Assembly: GCF_002234675.1 (NCBI RefSeq)
Contig: NC_019876.2
Location: forward strand, 23,895,371 to 23,959,370
Direction: 5' to 3'
Source: Oryzias latipes
Lineage: Eukaryota; Chordata; Actinopteri; Beloniformes; Adrianichthyidae
DNA: 64,000 nt
Positions 36,476 to 48,925 of this stretch are shown here, piece after piece. The translations under genes were made by a program, and so were the position numbers. Below the pieces are notes generated by a model that was not told where the DNA came from, searched no databases, and saw only the letters and a program-made list of their open reading frames with translations. The first letter of the stretch is position 1. Each line of letters begins with the position of its first letter.

Positions 36476-37310
36476 ACCTCTAGCTATTTAAAGACATTTC
36501 ATCTGTTCAGTTTGTCTGATCTTCTGTGGTCATTTTGAGGTTGAGGTTAGACAGAGAAAAGGTCAGGAGTGCGGGTGGGAGGTGGAAAAGTGGAATTAAG
36601 TAGGACAGAGAAAGAAGACAAACAAAATTTAAAAAAGGCAGATGCCATAAAAATAGTTTTATCTCAATGATACCTAAAACTCAACAATAGGACCCTAAAA
36701 TAATACAGCAGAACAAATACTTCTTGTTTTTGTGTTCTAAAGAAAATATAGGACAAACAGTCCCATCCCGATCATATTTTGACTCATTCTAAAACGATCC
36801 CTGTCATCTTTTATTGCTGATTATGCCGTTTTAAACCCAAATCAAAGTGTGTGTCATTTTCTATGACATATTTTCTGCAGAACGGGAGGAGTTCATCAGA
36901 AACTCGCCACTGAGATGTGGGGGGGACTGTTGGTATGGCAGTAACTCTTTGCTGATGTCCTATCATTTCTTTACAGCAAACGTGGAGTGTTGATTCACAA
37001 CCACAGAGTTCATTTCAACACTTTTTCAAGGTTTTATAAAGCTCCACACTTTAAAGAGTAAAATTAACATACACATTTTTTACACCCATGCAGTCAATTA
37101 AAACATAATACATGACTGAATAACAAAAGACAAACTTTCATCTGTTGCTCCATGTGAGCTTTGAACATCAAAGAATTTGTAGCATTTCAGTTCTGTTTTA
37201 ATAACACACTTTTCTGTACTTAATACTTTAAAGGCACAGTGATGTTTATCAAAGTACTCTGTAAATAACTTTTAAATCAATACCGTCTGTGTACTTTATC
37301 CAGCACTGAT
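36476..37310. other. no gene recognised
   Basis: AT-rich spacer before the foldback element. Confidence 0.3.
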
Positions 37311-37316
37311 GAAACC

Positions 37317-39541
37317 TATGGAGTCCTATACTGTTCATAATTAAATAAATAAATATTTAATTCAATAAATAAATATGGCCTCATACAAATACACAATCAA
37401 CCAATAAATCTCTCATAAATATATAAAAAGATCATGAAATCGTGAAAAACCTGCACACCGATTTTAAATTAGCCATTATATTATTCAATATATTTCATTT
37501 TGCTTTAAAAAAATGTTCATTATTTTAAAACAGCATCTTAAAAATATTCATTTTATTCACGTGGAATATTATTATAATTCTACTTCTTTTTTCGGAACCT
37601 TGGATTTCAAAATCAATATTTTCCAAAGTAGCTTTGTTTTTATTTCATGTTGCTGTTTTTCACAATGGCGTATTTATTTCATGAAGGGCTTTTTCAGGAG
37701 AATGGGTCTATCTGTCAATCAAACCAGACAAGGCGGAGACACTTTTGTGATTGGCTACTTCTTTACTTAGACATGAGCAGCAGCACCCTAACTACATCGG
37801 TCGAAGATGTTTCAGCGAACGTGACGGCGCGATGCCCACTCCTCAACACTAGGGGGAGTGTGCACCTCAACACATCCACAGCGTTACCAGAAATTGGGCA
37901 GTTTTGGTTCTAAATTTGCGGACAAAAGTGGTTTTGGGCGAGTGTGGATAATTCAGGTGATTTTGTGGTCGGTTCTGCAATTTTCATCTTCTCGTGAACA
38001 TCTAGTAGTGGTCTAAGTTAGGCTGAGTGGTCGTTGGAGTTCCACAAAACTTCTATGAACTCTATGAGTTCATTAAACTTCTATGAGTTCATTAAACACA
38101 CCATGCCGCATGTGGGAGGAGCTAGCAGCCAACGCTTTAGCCTGATAGCCACTTGGAGCTGTACCTGTGTTTATCTCACTTAAAATGCATGGATGCACAA
38201 TCAATGCACATGGAGAATGTTAAGAGATCAGGTTTATTTATTTTGAATAGTTCCACATGATAACAATGTTTCCATGTTTGAGTTCATGAGATCATCCCAG
38301 AGAGGCTCTGTTTCAGGTCCTGCAGTCAAACTACGTCAAAATTACGTGTAAATCAGAGAGCCCGGCGCAAAAGTGTCTGTGTGTGTGTGTGAGCGCAATT
38401 TAATGGTCTGTTGTTCAGTTCGCCAGAAAAGTAATAATAAAAAAGTATATCCAAAGTATAGAGACTGAATCTTTTCATAACCCGCTCTGGAAGCATCTGA
38501 ACGGGGAAGTGAACCCCAAATCAAACCCCGGATCTCCGCTTCGTTTTACAACCAAAAAGAGAAAATTTTGCAGGAAAAGTTCAACATTTTCCCCGAGAGG
38601 GGAAAAAAAACAGAGGACCTGATTTATAATCATTGTCTCAATGAAAATAGAAAAAATATCATGAGGTTCAGGAGGCCCGACAGGCTTGTTCCGCTATCCG
38701 CTGCTGCCTGCTCTGACTCTCTGTCGGTCCGCCAGCTCGCCTCCTCCTGCGAGCCGACATAAGGCACGATGACGTCAGACTGGATCTGTGAGCTCAGACA
38801 GCAGAGCTGGTATGGCATGGCTTGCCATAGAGCTGTTACCTGCAGAGCAAAGGAGAGCTGAGTGAATGACGTGACAGTCAGGAGTGTTTCACGGGGAACT
38901 TGGACACGTGGACAACCGGAGCTCCTTTGGTCCACACAAACCCTCAAACTACAAAAACAGAGTCGTCCATGTTTGCACATTTTGCTGCAGACAGTTTGTA
39001 TCAAATGTCAGCAAAGCCGCGCGGATATCGCCGAAATATGTCATCTCTCTGACTGGCGCACCGCTGAGCGGGTATCGAGGAATAAGAGTCGATTTCCATG
39101 GATGAGCCAATGAGCGTTTAGATCCCGCCCACTTTCACTGATTGACAGAAAGACCCATTCTCCTGAAAAAGCTCTTCATGAAATAAATAAGCCATTATGA
39201 AAAACAGTAACATGAAATAAAAACAAAGCTACTTTGGAAAATATTGATTTTGAAATCCAAGGTTTTGAAAAAAGAAGTAGAATTATAATAATATTCCACA
39301 TGATTAAAAATGAATATTTTAAAATGCTGTTTTAAATAATGAACAGGTTTTTAAAGCAACATGAAATATATTGAATAATATAATGGCTAATTTAAAATCT
39401 GTGTGCAGGTTTTTCACAATTTCATGATCTTTTTTATATTTATGAGATATTTATTGGTTGATTGTGTATTTGCATGAGGTCATATTTATTTATTGAATTA
39501 AATATTTATTCATTTAATTATGAACAGTATAGGACTCCATA
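37317..39541. mobile_element. 2.2-kb foldback element with about 440-bp inverted arms
   Basis: Left arm 37317-37760 and right arm about 39100-39541 are reverse complements with few differences. Termini TATGGAGTCCTATACTG and CAGTATAGGACTCCATA; inner ends AGAATGGGTCTATCTGTCAA and its complement. GAAACC occurs directly on both outer sides (37311-37316 and 39542-39547), a likely 6-bp target duplication. The loop of about 1.3 kb has higher GC and only short frames (e.g. 38884-39105) with no known transposase. Superfamily unknown. Confidence 0.8.
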
Positions 39542-39547
39542 GAAACC

Positions 39548-41770
39548 AGCCGCAGCACATGGAAAATTCTCAGCACCCTGTACTTTCTTGCACAGGGTTT
39601 ACGAGGCAGAAGCCCAGGGGCCTTAATGGTGTTGAGGTGCAAACAGAAACTCTCTACACTCTTAATGAGCTTGGTTTGGCTAACTATGATACTTCAACAC
39701 CAAACACCTTTCAATCGCAATGTGTTATAATACCACTTCAAGAGTGGATATTAACTCTGATTTGTTTAAGTCTGAAATTTCAATTCTCCAGTTTTTATTT
39801 GTTTACATTACCTCCCTCTAGCTTGCAACCCCTCACAACCTCAAGCTAACATTAGTGCTACAACAAAAAATGGCGACCAATATTGGAGTGATGTAGTTTT
39901 GAGCCAGATGACAGCTCAGACTAGGAGAACCTAGATGATAATGGATCCAATTGTATGCAAGTGGAAGCATCAGAATGGATCGGAGCAGTGAGACTTTGGC
40001 CCGCCCATTTCATTTTTTACGTCACAACTAAGAACTTAATCATTTTTTTCATCTGCTCCTAATTCATCGTAATTTTGAAAAATAAATACTCAGAAACACA
40101 GTTTTAATCATTACTTATTTTATATGTGTGTTCCTTCAAGAGTAAAGAAGCGACAAGAACATGTTAAAAACACCAAAAACGTGAATTTTATTGGAGTGGG
40201 TCTTAACAGTGTTTTATACATCAGTGCATTTGCCTGTGAGTGATTTTCTAAAGTAAACCGCTGTGCCACTCAGCACTCCATGTCAAGCGATATATGCTGG
40301 CCCCCACCTGTTCCAATCATGGATTGGAGGTTGCAGTTGGAGCTGCCAGGACAGGAGCTCGAGAAAGACCAAAGATGAGTGAGAAGGATGCAGAGGAGAA
40401 GGTTAGATGGAGTGGGATGGCTTGCCAAAAAGCAAAGACAAAGAAGGGTCAGAACCAAAAAGGTTCAGAAAAATAAAACTTGCTAACATTTATGTAAACC
40501 TTTCTGCTTCAGTTTTGGTACTTTTATGTCAGAATTTACAGTAAACAAATGTGCTAAATGTGTCAAAGCCCCATTGTTTAATAGGATTCATGTGGATGCT
40601 GGAGTCTGTGCAGCTAGTGTTGGGCAAAGGCGGGGTAAACACAACCCAACACATTGATGCATAGGTATAATTTAGAGTATCAACCCACCTTATGCTTTTG
40701 AGCTGTAGGAGGAAGCCAGAGTGCCTGGAGAAACCTGCAACAAAGATGATCATGGTAATTTTTTCTACAAGCATGCTGGAGCCGTCAGGTTGTAGTGACA
40801 TCAGTGTACAGCTATTTTATGATGAATTCAGAACATTTTGGATAAAAAGTAATGTGATCATATTCACATGAAAGTGCAGCATGGTGACCTGCCTGACATT
40901 TGTCATAAAAGGTTTAATATTAAAAAAATGAGGCTGAAAATTAAAATGAATGGCTACTATAAAAGCTGGCGAGTAAGTTTATTGGTTTAGAGACTAGCAT
41001 TGAGACACTAAAACGACCAGAATAAAGTTTAGATACAATTAAAAATGCTTTGCTCATGTGATAATAATAAAACTCATGATGAATTAATTTTTCCCCAAAG
41101 AAAAACTATTTTAAACTGAAAGGTGTTTGTCTTTATGACCTTGGTGCAAGCTGTGAAGCAAAACCAACATAACCTTAACAGATCGGAACCTCATCTGAAA
41201 TTCATAGATACTTTACATGCAGCCTCACTTGACACCAACCTTTGGTACTGTTGAGCTGCCAGGAAACCACAAGCTGGTCTTATTCCTTTAAAGCAAGACC
41301 CAAAGTTTCCAGCAGCGGAAACTTGTTTACCTCAGATCTCAAAACAAAAAGTCAGACTAAAAGTGGATTTTTGAGAAGGCACGTGCTTCTAGTGTGTTTC
41401 TGCTGTTTTTTTATGGTGCATAGGTCAATGGGCGATTCTGAGCATGCCCAGATGCCAGACATTTCCAAAACACTGAACTTTTACCAAGGACAACAAGTGG
41501 CAGGAGAAGAAGCACCGGTTAAAAGGCTTCTGCGATTATTTAAAGGACAAGATTTAACAACCTGGCAGATTTGTGTATTTTATTTATTTAACCTTTATTT
41601 ATCCAGGTATGAGAGATAAAGAATAACATTCTTTTTTACAACTGTAGCCTGACAAAAGGCAAGGCCTTTTTGCAGAAAGGAAGGGAAGAGGTTAGAAGAA
41701 CAAGAAAAAATATACTAGAAAAACCAGAAGAAAAAACACAATCTAGAAATATAAAACCCTAAAATCATTG
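39548..41770. other. no gene recognised; LINE 3' tail scrap
   Basis: 41577-41665 (TTTATTTAACCTTTATTTAT) resembles the 3' end of L2-type LINEs on the minus strand. The 125-codon frame at 41242-41619 runs into it and has no domain. Confidence 0.3.
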
Positions 41771-41774
41771 CACT

Positions 41775-43200
41775 GTGTGACATCCAGAAAGAGTGGAATG
41801 AGGTGGAGGAACAGCTTCAAAAAAACCCACATTCTGATGCCTTGAGAGATGGGCTATAAATGTCAAATTCCGAATTCTGAACCTGGGCCAAAGGGAGAAA
41901 CATCTCAACTGGGCCCAGAAAAAGAAGGAAGGAATGGACTATAGGAAAGTGGTCCAAAGTCCTGTTTTCTGATGAAAGTAAAGTGTGCTATTTATTTGGG
42001 AGTCAAAGTCCAAGGGTTTGGAGGAAGACTGAGAAGCAGAATCCAACCTGCTTGAGGTCCAGAGTGAAATCTCCACAGTCAGTCATTATTTTTGCTGCAG
42101 TGTCCAACACTGGTGTTGGGAAACTCTCTTCAATCCAAAATCCCTGCAAATGTCTAAAAGAATGTTCTAGAGCAGTGTTTTTCAACCAGTGTGCCGCGGC
42201 ACACTAGTGTGCCGTGGGAGATGGTCAAGTGTGCCGTGGAAAATTGCCCTCATTAACTGATCTAAAAACATTTCCCATCTCCAGGATTTCAGCTCTGTGT
42301 TCATCCAAACAGGCCCTGATAAAACACTGAGGAGTTAGGAATATAAAATCGTAAGATCGTAAAATACTTTTTCTTTGCGTTTATTTTATTTTATTTTATT
42401 AAAGACATTTTGATAAGAATGACCGTACCGCGATTCAGCTGCAGCTCCGGCTGTATTTGGGAAAAGTCCCGTCCCTTTGACTGTCTCCACCAATCAGTCT
42501 TGAGGGGCTTAATCACATGTCATCAGTCTGACCAATCAGAAGTGGTTAAAGTCTTCACTTCCTTGTCCCGATTTAGCTCGTAAAGTCGCTCAGTTCCAAC
42601 AGAAATACCAGCTAAAGCTCGTCTTTTGCGCTGTAGCTTTCCACAGAATCCGGTATCAGACCGTGGAACAAGTGAACAAAACAATGAAGCTCCGAAAACC
42701 GATCTCCGGCCGTTTTATGCACTACATCTCCCATGATGCATTGGGTTGTGAGAGTGACAGGGCACGAGGAGATCTGTCGTTAGACGTCTTGAAACCAACG
42801 AACACACATCAAACTATTTTTAAATCTTCTAACTTAAATTTTATTGAATCTTTTAGAAAAAAACAGCTGCAGTTTCCAGCTTTTTCTGCAACAATTATCT
42901 CAAAAATGCATGTGAGATTGTGGAGGGGCTGTAGATCAATACAGACTATGAGTTTATCCTTCTTTTTTTAAATTTTTGGATGCTGGTGTGCCGCGGATTT
43001 TTTTTAAGGTTAAAGTGTGCCGTGGCTCAGAAAAGGTTGAAAAACACTGTTCTAGAGGACTTCATGAATCCCTCTGCTGAGGATCTGGTATTAGATTCTA
43101 AAAGACGTTTTATTTTGAAAAATGCTGGATTCTTTCCACCACATCACATTGACGTATGTCAAGTTGCTCTCTCACGGTTCAAAAATCCCTCCCCCACTTT
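41775..43200 (+). pseudogene. Tc1/mariner transposase pseudogene, split by a hAT insertion
   Basis: One frame after about 41940 reads WSKVLFSDESKVCYLFG, SPRVWRKTE and a SVIIFAAVS-like stretch, the first catalytic Asp region of Tc1 transposases (DDE fold, Asp in SDES). It continues after the insertion with VLEDFMNPSAEDL. Stops and small indels break it, and the downstream catalytic region is not legible. Confidence 0.7.
42173..43049. mobile_element. non-autonomous hAT element with 8-bp target duplication
   Basis: Termini CAGTGTTTTTCAACCAGTGT and GGTTGAAAAACACTG are inverted. TTCTAGAG flanks both sides exactly (42165-42172 and 43050-43057). Subterminal GTGTGCCGTGG/GTGTGCCGCGG repeats are present on both ends. 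No transposase frame. Confidence 0.9.
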
Positions 43201-43499
43201 CCAAATGAAACAAAAGCTAATTGGCCCGTTGATACTGTTATGACCCTGGACCATGTTGATGTGTTCCTGGTGCCCAACCTTTTTCTCCTTCTCCTCCACA
43301 GGTGCAGCTGCTTGAACATCTGATGATGGAAATAAAAGATCCAGCTTAAAAGCTCTTCACCCTTTCTCCCTCTGGTCCTCCTTATGCATCAGGGGTTTTG
43401 CTGCAGCGCTGCTCTGAGACATCAAGCTTCACATTGCCTTTTCCCTGCATGCACTCGTTCAGTCTGGGTCTGTTGGTCTGCTTTATACTCCATCCACAA

Positions 43500-43622
43500 A
43501 CACTCTCACACCCATACAGCACCTTTTAGTACAAGGCTACTGCACCCACAGTGCAAGAAGGAGCGCTACCGCAGGTCTTTCCTCCCAACAGCCGTCAGAC
43601 TGTACAACACACTGTTAAAGTG
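43500..43622 (+). pseudogene. LINE ORF2 C-terminal fragment
   Basis: Encodes KKERYRRSFLPTAVRLYNTL then stop, a common last segment of fish LINE ORF2 proteins. No RT upstream. Confidence 0.5.
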
Positions 43623-44034
43623 ACACACTACGGGACCCACGGTGTTTTTCTTTATTCACCCATATGTCTATGAAGACTCATTCCCCCAGGTTGATCAAAT
43701 CAAAGTAGTGGGTTTACCAGCTGAAAGAGATGACCAGTTTGGGGAAGGAGTCGCTGGCTCCCCAACCCCCAGCTGAGGACAAAGGACTCTTAACGACCCG
43801 AAGCCATGTAGGCTAAGTGGACAATACCATCCAGTTTCAGGTCTGACTCCTCCCCCATGAATGCATATATACCAGCTCTTTTACCAGCTATTTCAGAATT
43901 GACAAAATCACCTCTTTTCTTTTTTTTCACCTCTTTTCTTTTGGAAAAGAGGTGAAACGTCTTATAACTTTAAAAAAGTCAACTGTAACAATACTGAGTT
44001 GAGGCAGGTTTCGTCATTGGCTGCAAACAGGAAA

Positions 44035-45480
44035 TCTTTGAAGCAGTGATGAAGAGGAGGTCACTGAACAAGCTTTTATCCATTATGGATAACCCAGATT
44101 ATCCTCTTCACCCTATTCTGGACAAACAGCAGAGATTCTTCTCTAAGAGGCTCAGACAGCTCCGCTCAAACTGTCCAGAACCAGAAATCCTCCCCACTGA
44201 ATACTATAACACTGTACAATAACACACAGGGTAACAGATAACTTTTGCACATTTTTGTCTGTACTGATTGTAAATAGTTTTTAAATCACACCACCTTGTT
44301 GTTTACATTTATTTTGTTTTATACCATGGTACGGGTGAATACTCGATTCTGATTGGCTGCTGGGTGTGCATTAAAAAGTGATTTATGCTGGGTTAAAACA
44401 ACCTGCAACATTATAACAATTCAAAAAGGAAAGAAAGACAAACAGACAAAGGTACCTTTGATGAGGAGAACGAACAGAGAATCATGCCCAGTAACAATCT
44501 CTCTCCGTCGCCTCCCCTTTTATTAAGTTTGTCAGGTTTCCCTAATTTACATATGCGCTGAGCTTTAAGGAGGGGGAATAAGAAGGCACAGCTGCAGCAG
44601 GATTATAAAACATTAATTACGATATGTCTATCTTTTGCAGCCTTCTCACATCATCTTCGGGCCTACAAAGCCTTTTCACATGGATAACTAACACAGAGCG
44701 TCCTTCGATTCATTCTAGACACAGCTAACACAGGTTCCCAGGAGAATGCTGGAGAGAAACAAATAGATAATCGCCTTCTCCAAAGGTGTCACCTCCACCT
44801 TCCTGTGAAACAGATTTGGACACAGACACTTCTGCAAACATGATTATATCACCTTTATATAGCTAGGTCATGCATAAATAAGCAAATATGAGAGAACTTA
44901 TACACATTATTCCAACAATATACCATAGGATAACCGCATGGTGAAAAAATAATTTCTGGTTACTTAGCATAAATTTATTTGTATCACTGCGCCAGCTTCT
45001 TTAAAACCACCTTTTGCTTCATAATTTGGACAAAAACAAGCGGTAAGAGGTGAAATTTCTCTCTGAACTGATGCTTTATTCAACCCATTGGAAAGATCAG
45101 CATATATACGTCGCCGAATCTTGACTGCAGCGGTGGTGCAGCTGTGGTGCAGTGCGACGCAGACTATTTGTACCAAATAGTCTGCTTTTTGTAAAATAAA
45201 GCAATCAAAATCGGGGGAAAAAAACAAGAATTAAGGACTAAAAACCGGTTAATATGTATTGCTTTTGTAAGTGACCACGGTATAAGCGGGTTAATGGCCT
45301 TCGAAATGTGCGTTATTACTTTTAATGCTTCCGGCTTCCACGGCGTGTGTTAAAAAGTAATAACGCACACTTCGTCTGCCATTAACCCTTGCTTATATTA
45401 TTCTATTTTGTTTTTATGATTACAACGCACAAATTTCCCATGTGTGAGATCAATAAAGTATTTCTGATTCTGATAAATCA
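44035..45480 (+). pseudogene. LINE 3' end interrupted by element E
   Basis: 44040-44223 encodes LLSIMDNPDYPLHPILDKQQ and RLRQLRSNCPEPEILPTEYY then stop, a LINE ORF2 C-terminus. Its 3' UTR resumes at about 45405-45476 with TTTCCCATGTGTGAGATCAA and an AATAAAG tail followed by TCTGATTCTGAT repeats. Element E sits between. Confidence 0.55.
44325..45400 (+). mobile_element. non-autonomous DNA element, family E copy 2
   Basis: Same family as 11420-12003 but longer. Contains a perfect palindrome GCAGACTATTTG-TACCAAATAGTCTGC (about 45158-45185) and a hairpin GTGCGTTATTAC...GTAATAACGCAC (about 45309-45370). No coding capacity. Confidence 0.55.
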
Positions 45481-45726
45481 GGGTAGTGATGGTTACTTTA
45501 ACTGTTCTTTTTCAGGCTCTTTATGTTGAATATAGACACGGATGAGGTGAGCTCAGACAATACTATCTCTTCCTGTCACTTCTCACATTCTCAAGCCGTT
45601 TCAGATTCTTATCATGATCATTCAAAACCACCAGAGCCTTGTGTGAGTCCCCCAATCAAACATGTGGTTTGGTTCTAAGATATGTAGACTAACAGCATTT
45701 GAAATAAAAAAAGAACAGATCTTTAT

Positions 45727-47031
45727 TCAAACAGAACTGTAAGTTTGTCTTCTGACAGAATACATCACACAAGTCTCCAACTGTCTGCTTTCTGCAGGTC
45801 GTCCACTTCTTCTGGATTTTGAAAACTTAAGAGCAGCAGAGTTTGGGTCAGAAGAGTCTTGAGTCTGAAATACAGATATTGGGAATTAAAAACTAACAGT
45901 AGAAAACGAATGAAGAACCATGGACTAAAAACAAAAAGCTCACCTTCAGGCTGTCCGTGTGCAGATTTTCCTTTGCTTAAACATGGAATATAAAGGCCAT
46001 ATGTCAAGTTTAAGTACAAATCTACACATTGAAAATGTGAAAATTTGCCTTAGAATTTCTTACTTATCATACCTGCACAATGATGTTCAAAAATAACAAC
46101 CAAACCAAGAGCACCAAAAATGAAAAACGACATCAGAACAGCCAGAATCACAGTCAGAAGGCTAGTATATGGATGTTTCATGAAAACTGTAGAGTCTGTA
46201 AAGTCAGAAAAATATCACAATGTTCTGTTATGCATGACATTTTTCTATAATAGGTCTTTTTGTAGCTGTCTTCAGCCCTCAGATAATGAAAGCCAAACCA
46301 GTGAATGTTTAAAAGACTAAGGCATGATCTATGAAAAGACCTAAAGATTCAGAGATGTTTGTGATTTAGATGATGTTCAGAGGATCACAGCAATAAAAAA
46401 AGCATTTTATGAGGAGCAGGAAGCTTACTGCACAACTCTCCCTTCGCTTCATCATTGGGCTCATCATCGCCTGTAAAGAAAAGACATAAAGGAAGTTCAT
46501 GAATTCAAAAGCAGAAATATATCAGAGAATCATGATCTTACCTTTAATGATCAGTTGTGTTACATCTCCAATGACTGTATGTCTGTTTCTGTAGAATCCA
46601 CAGAAGTACAGCCCAGAGTCAGACTCGTCCACTCCACTGATTTTCAGAGACACAGAGCTGCTGTTGGAATTCATTTCAAATTTTCCACCATCAAATCCAT
46701 CACAGAAGGAAGGATCACCATCAACACCAAACATGGAGGAGATACAGCTGACTTTGGAGCTTTTGACCACTCTGAACCAGTCAGTCTGTTGTCTGTTTTT
46801 GGTGAAATCAGAGCAGAGCAGACTGACGTTTTCTCCAGACTGGACCTCCACAGTCTTAGACTCACAGAAGCAGCCTGAAGCAGACAGCAGACACTACCTC
46901 ACTGAAAATAATGATTCTTCCTTCAAAAGTCTGTTCATGAAAGAACAGCAACTTCTTCTGCCGCAGAGTTCATCAGATTACTTACTGCGGCTGCAGAGAA
47001 GAAAAGTTGTTACTACGATGAGGCTCCTCAT
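45727..47031 (-). CDS. single-V Ig receptor, CD300/pIgR-like
   Basis: Minus-strand exons 47031-46986, 46874-46542, 46470-46429, 46195-46073, 45975-45944 and 45864-45727; 714 bases, 237 residues, consistent phases and GT/AG sites. Signal peptide MRSLIVVTTFLLC. One V domain with C36 and DSGLYFC (C107), WFR motif, plus C59/C73 that could form the second disulfide typical of CD300 and pIgR domains. An acidic 14-residue stalk exon follows, then TM at about 153-177 without charged residues. The short tail ends near VMYSVRRQTYSSV and has no ITIM (Y+3 is Arg). The stop codon overlaps AATAAA (TGAATAAAG), so the 3' UTR would be very short or another signal is used. Its family is less certain than its structure; an NITR-like orphan receptor is the alternative. 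Confidence 0.8.
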
Positions 47032-47559
47032 TCTGTCTTAAACAGGAATTTACTATCAAGACACTTTATAGTCAAGAGGGCGTTTCCGCTGGGCGGCGTA
47101 TTTTATAATCTTCAACGTATCAAATGAGCATGTGAAAGAAGACGAATGCAGTATGGAAAGTTTTGAAGTGATCTTTGATTTTTCCCTCCTGCTGACTTTG
47201 CGCTTTATATTCTCTATTAGAAATCCTCCGTCCTTCATGTGAAGTCTGCTGCTGCTGTCAGAGCTGTTTCAGACAAACTGTTGCCTCAGTCTTCATTTTC
47301 AAAATCACAAGAGAATGTTATCACCAACTCTTTGAAATCTGAACCACGGATGCTCCTTTTTTTTCAATCCTGCTGATGCCCTCTTGTTTGAACTGCCCCC
47401 TTTGCACCACAAACTTATAACACACATAAGCTTCTTGTGTCATCAAACCAGTTATTTGCTTAAAATCTGTCTAGAAAATTTTAAATGTAAATGTTAGGTA
47501 ATAAAGTGCAGCATTACAGTTTGAGGCTGTTATGTAGGGTTGCTGCATTTTACATGCAA
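47032..47559. other. upstream flank of the CD300-like gene; nothing else recognised
   Basis: No clear TATA box. Short open frames only. Confidence 0.3.
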
Positions 47560-48878
47560 TCACCTCTGGCAGCTTTTTCTAAGGGAAGCAGTCACAACAG
47601 CACGCTAATACTGCTTTCAGAAAGGAACTGGATACTCCCATTATCTCTCTTTGAATGTGCAAGGACATCACCAATTTTAACTTTTTTTTCCCCACATAGT
47701 GTCCTTTGCTCCTGGGTTAAGCAGGATCCCAGAGTCTGGAAACAGGTGAGGGTTCATAATCAGGTTTTCCAGTCAAAGAGAGGGGCCTGCAGAGGACCAT
47801 TAGAGCTTCTGTTCCACAGCATAACGCAGAGCTCTGTGCAGGCCAGTCAAGTTCATCAACACCAGACTCTGTCATCCATGTCTTGGTGGACCTTGCTTTG
47901 TACACTGGTTAGAAGAGGAAGGGCCCCGCTCCAAACTGTTCCCACAAGGATGGGAGAATGGAATTGTCCAAAATGTTTTGGTGTTCAGAAGCATTCAATT
48001 TTCCCTGTAACCCTTGTGCTATCCTAGGCACTTTAACATTGGGAGTTGGGTCATCTAGACCCACTAGACACTAGACAGTGCGCTGAACCTTTTTTCTTCA
48101 ATGATTTGTGATCTACACTGGTGTCCATGGATTACATGAAATCTTTCCACCTTTATACACCTTTGTCATGATAGGAAGAACACGTCAAAGTAAGGGTGGG
48201 GTCATCTAATATAGCACAGGGGATACTGGAACTGAGGGGCCAAGGCCAAGTCCTGAAAAACAACCCCACACCCCAATTCCTCCTGCACCAAATTTCACTC
48301 TAGGCATAATGCAGTCCATTTATTCTGGCAACCTCCAAACCTGGACTTGTCCATCAGATTTCCAGATGTAAATGCAATTCATCACTTAAGAGAATGTGTT
48401 TCCTCTGCTTTAAAGTCCAGTGGCGGCACGCTCTACACCACTGCATCCAACGCTTTGCATTGCACTTGGTGATGTTTAACTTGGATGCAGCTGCTCGGCC
48501 ATGGAAACTCATTCCATGAAGCTCTGTGTGTTCTGTACTTGGGCTAATCTGAAGGTCACATAAAGTTTAGAGCCCTGTAGCAATTGACTGTGCAGAGAGT
48601 CGGTGACCTCTTTGCACTATGGGCTTCAGCATCCGCTGACCCCTCTCTGTCAGTTTATGTGGTGGCTGAGTTGCTGTTCCCAAACTTTTGGCGGGATTCG
48701 TTTCACAGGAGGCATCCTATTACAGTTCCACATTGGAATTCACTGAGCTTCTGAGAGCGTCCCATTCTTTCACAAATGTTTGTAAATGTGCCTGAGAGCT
48801 TGATTTGAAACACCTGTGGCCAGGTCAAGTGACACCTGGATGGGTGGGCGAATACTTTTGGTAATATAGTGTAGCATG
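47560..48878 (-). mobile_element. Tc/mariner-like dispersed element, interrupted
   Basis: The right end reads GGCGAATACTTTTGGTAATATAGTG next to TA at 48877, a terminal motif of a common fish Tc/mariner-like repeat. The body (CCATGGAAACTCATTCCATG near 48500, GCTTCAGCATCCGCTGACCC near 48625) also fits that repeat from memory. The left end was not found. A piggyBac-like MITE interrupts it at 48011-48222. Confidence 0.5.
48011..48222. mobile_element. piggyBac-like MITE, inverted copy
   Basis: CCCTTGTGCTATCCTAGGCA at the left and CATCTAATATAGCACAGGGG at the right, opposite orientation to the other three copies. Left flank GTAA; the TTAA duplication is eroded. Confidence 0.8.
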
Positions 48879-48925
48879 TGAGCTCCCATGCATCATTGTT
48901 GTGTGTGTTTCCATTCCACCTAGAG

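Noticed and set aside
38862-39113. Open frames inside the 37317-39541 foldback element
   Set aside because: Short, overlapping, no transposase or other motif.
41242-41619. 125-codon frame upstream of the Tc1 remnant
   Set aside because: Ends in a LINE 3' tail and shows no domain; chance frame.
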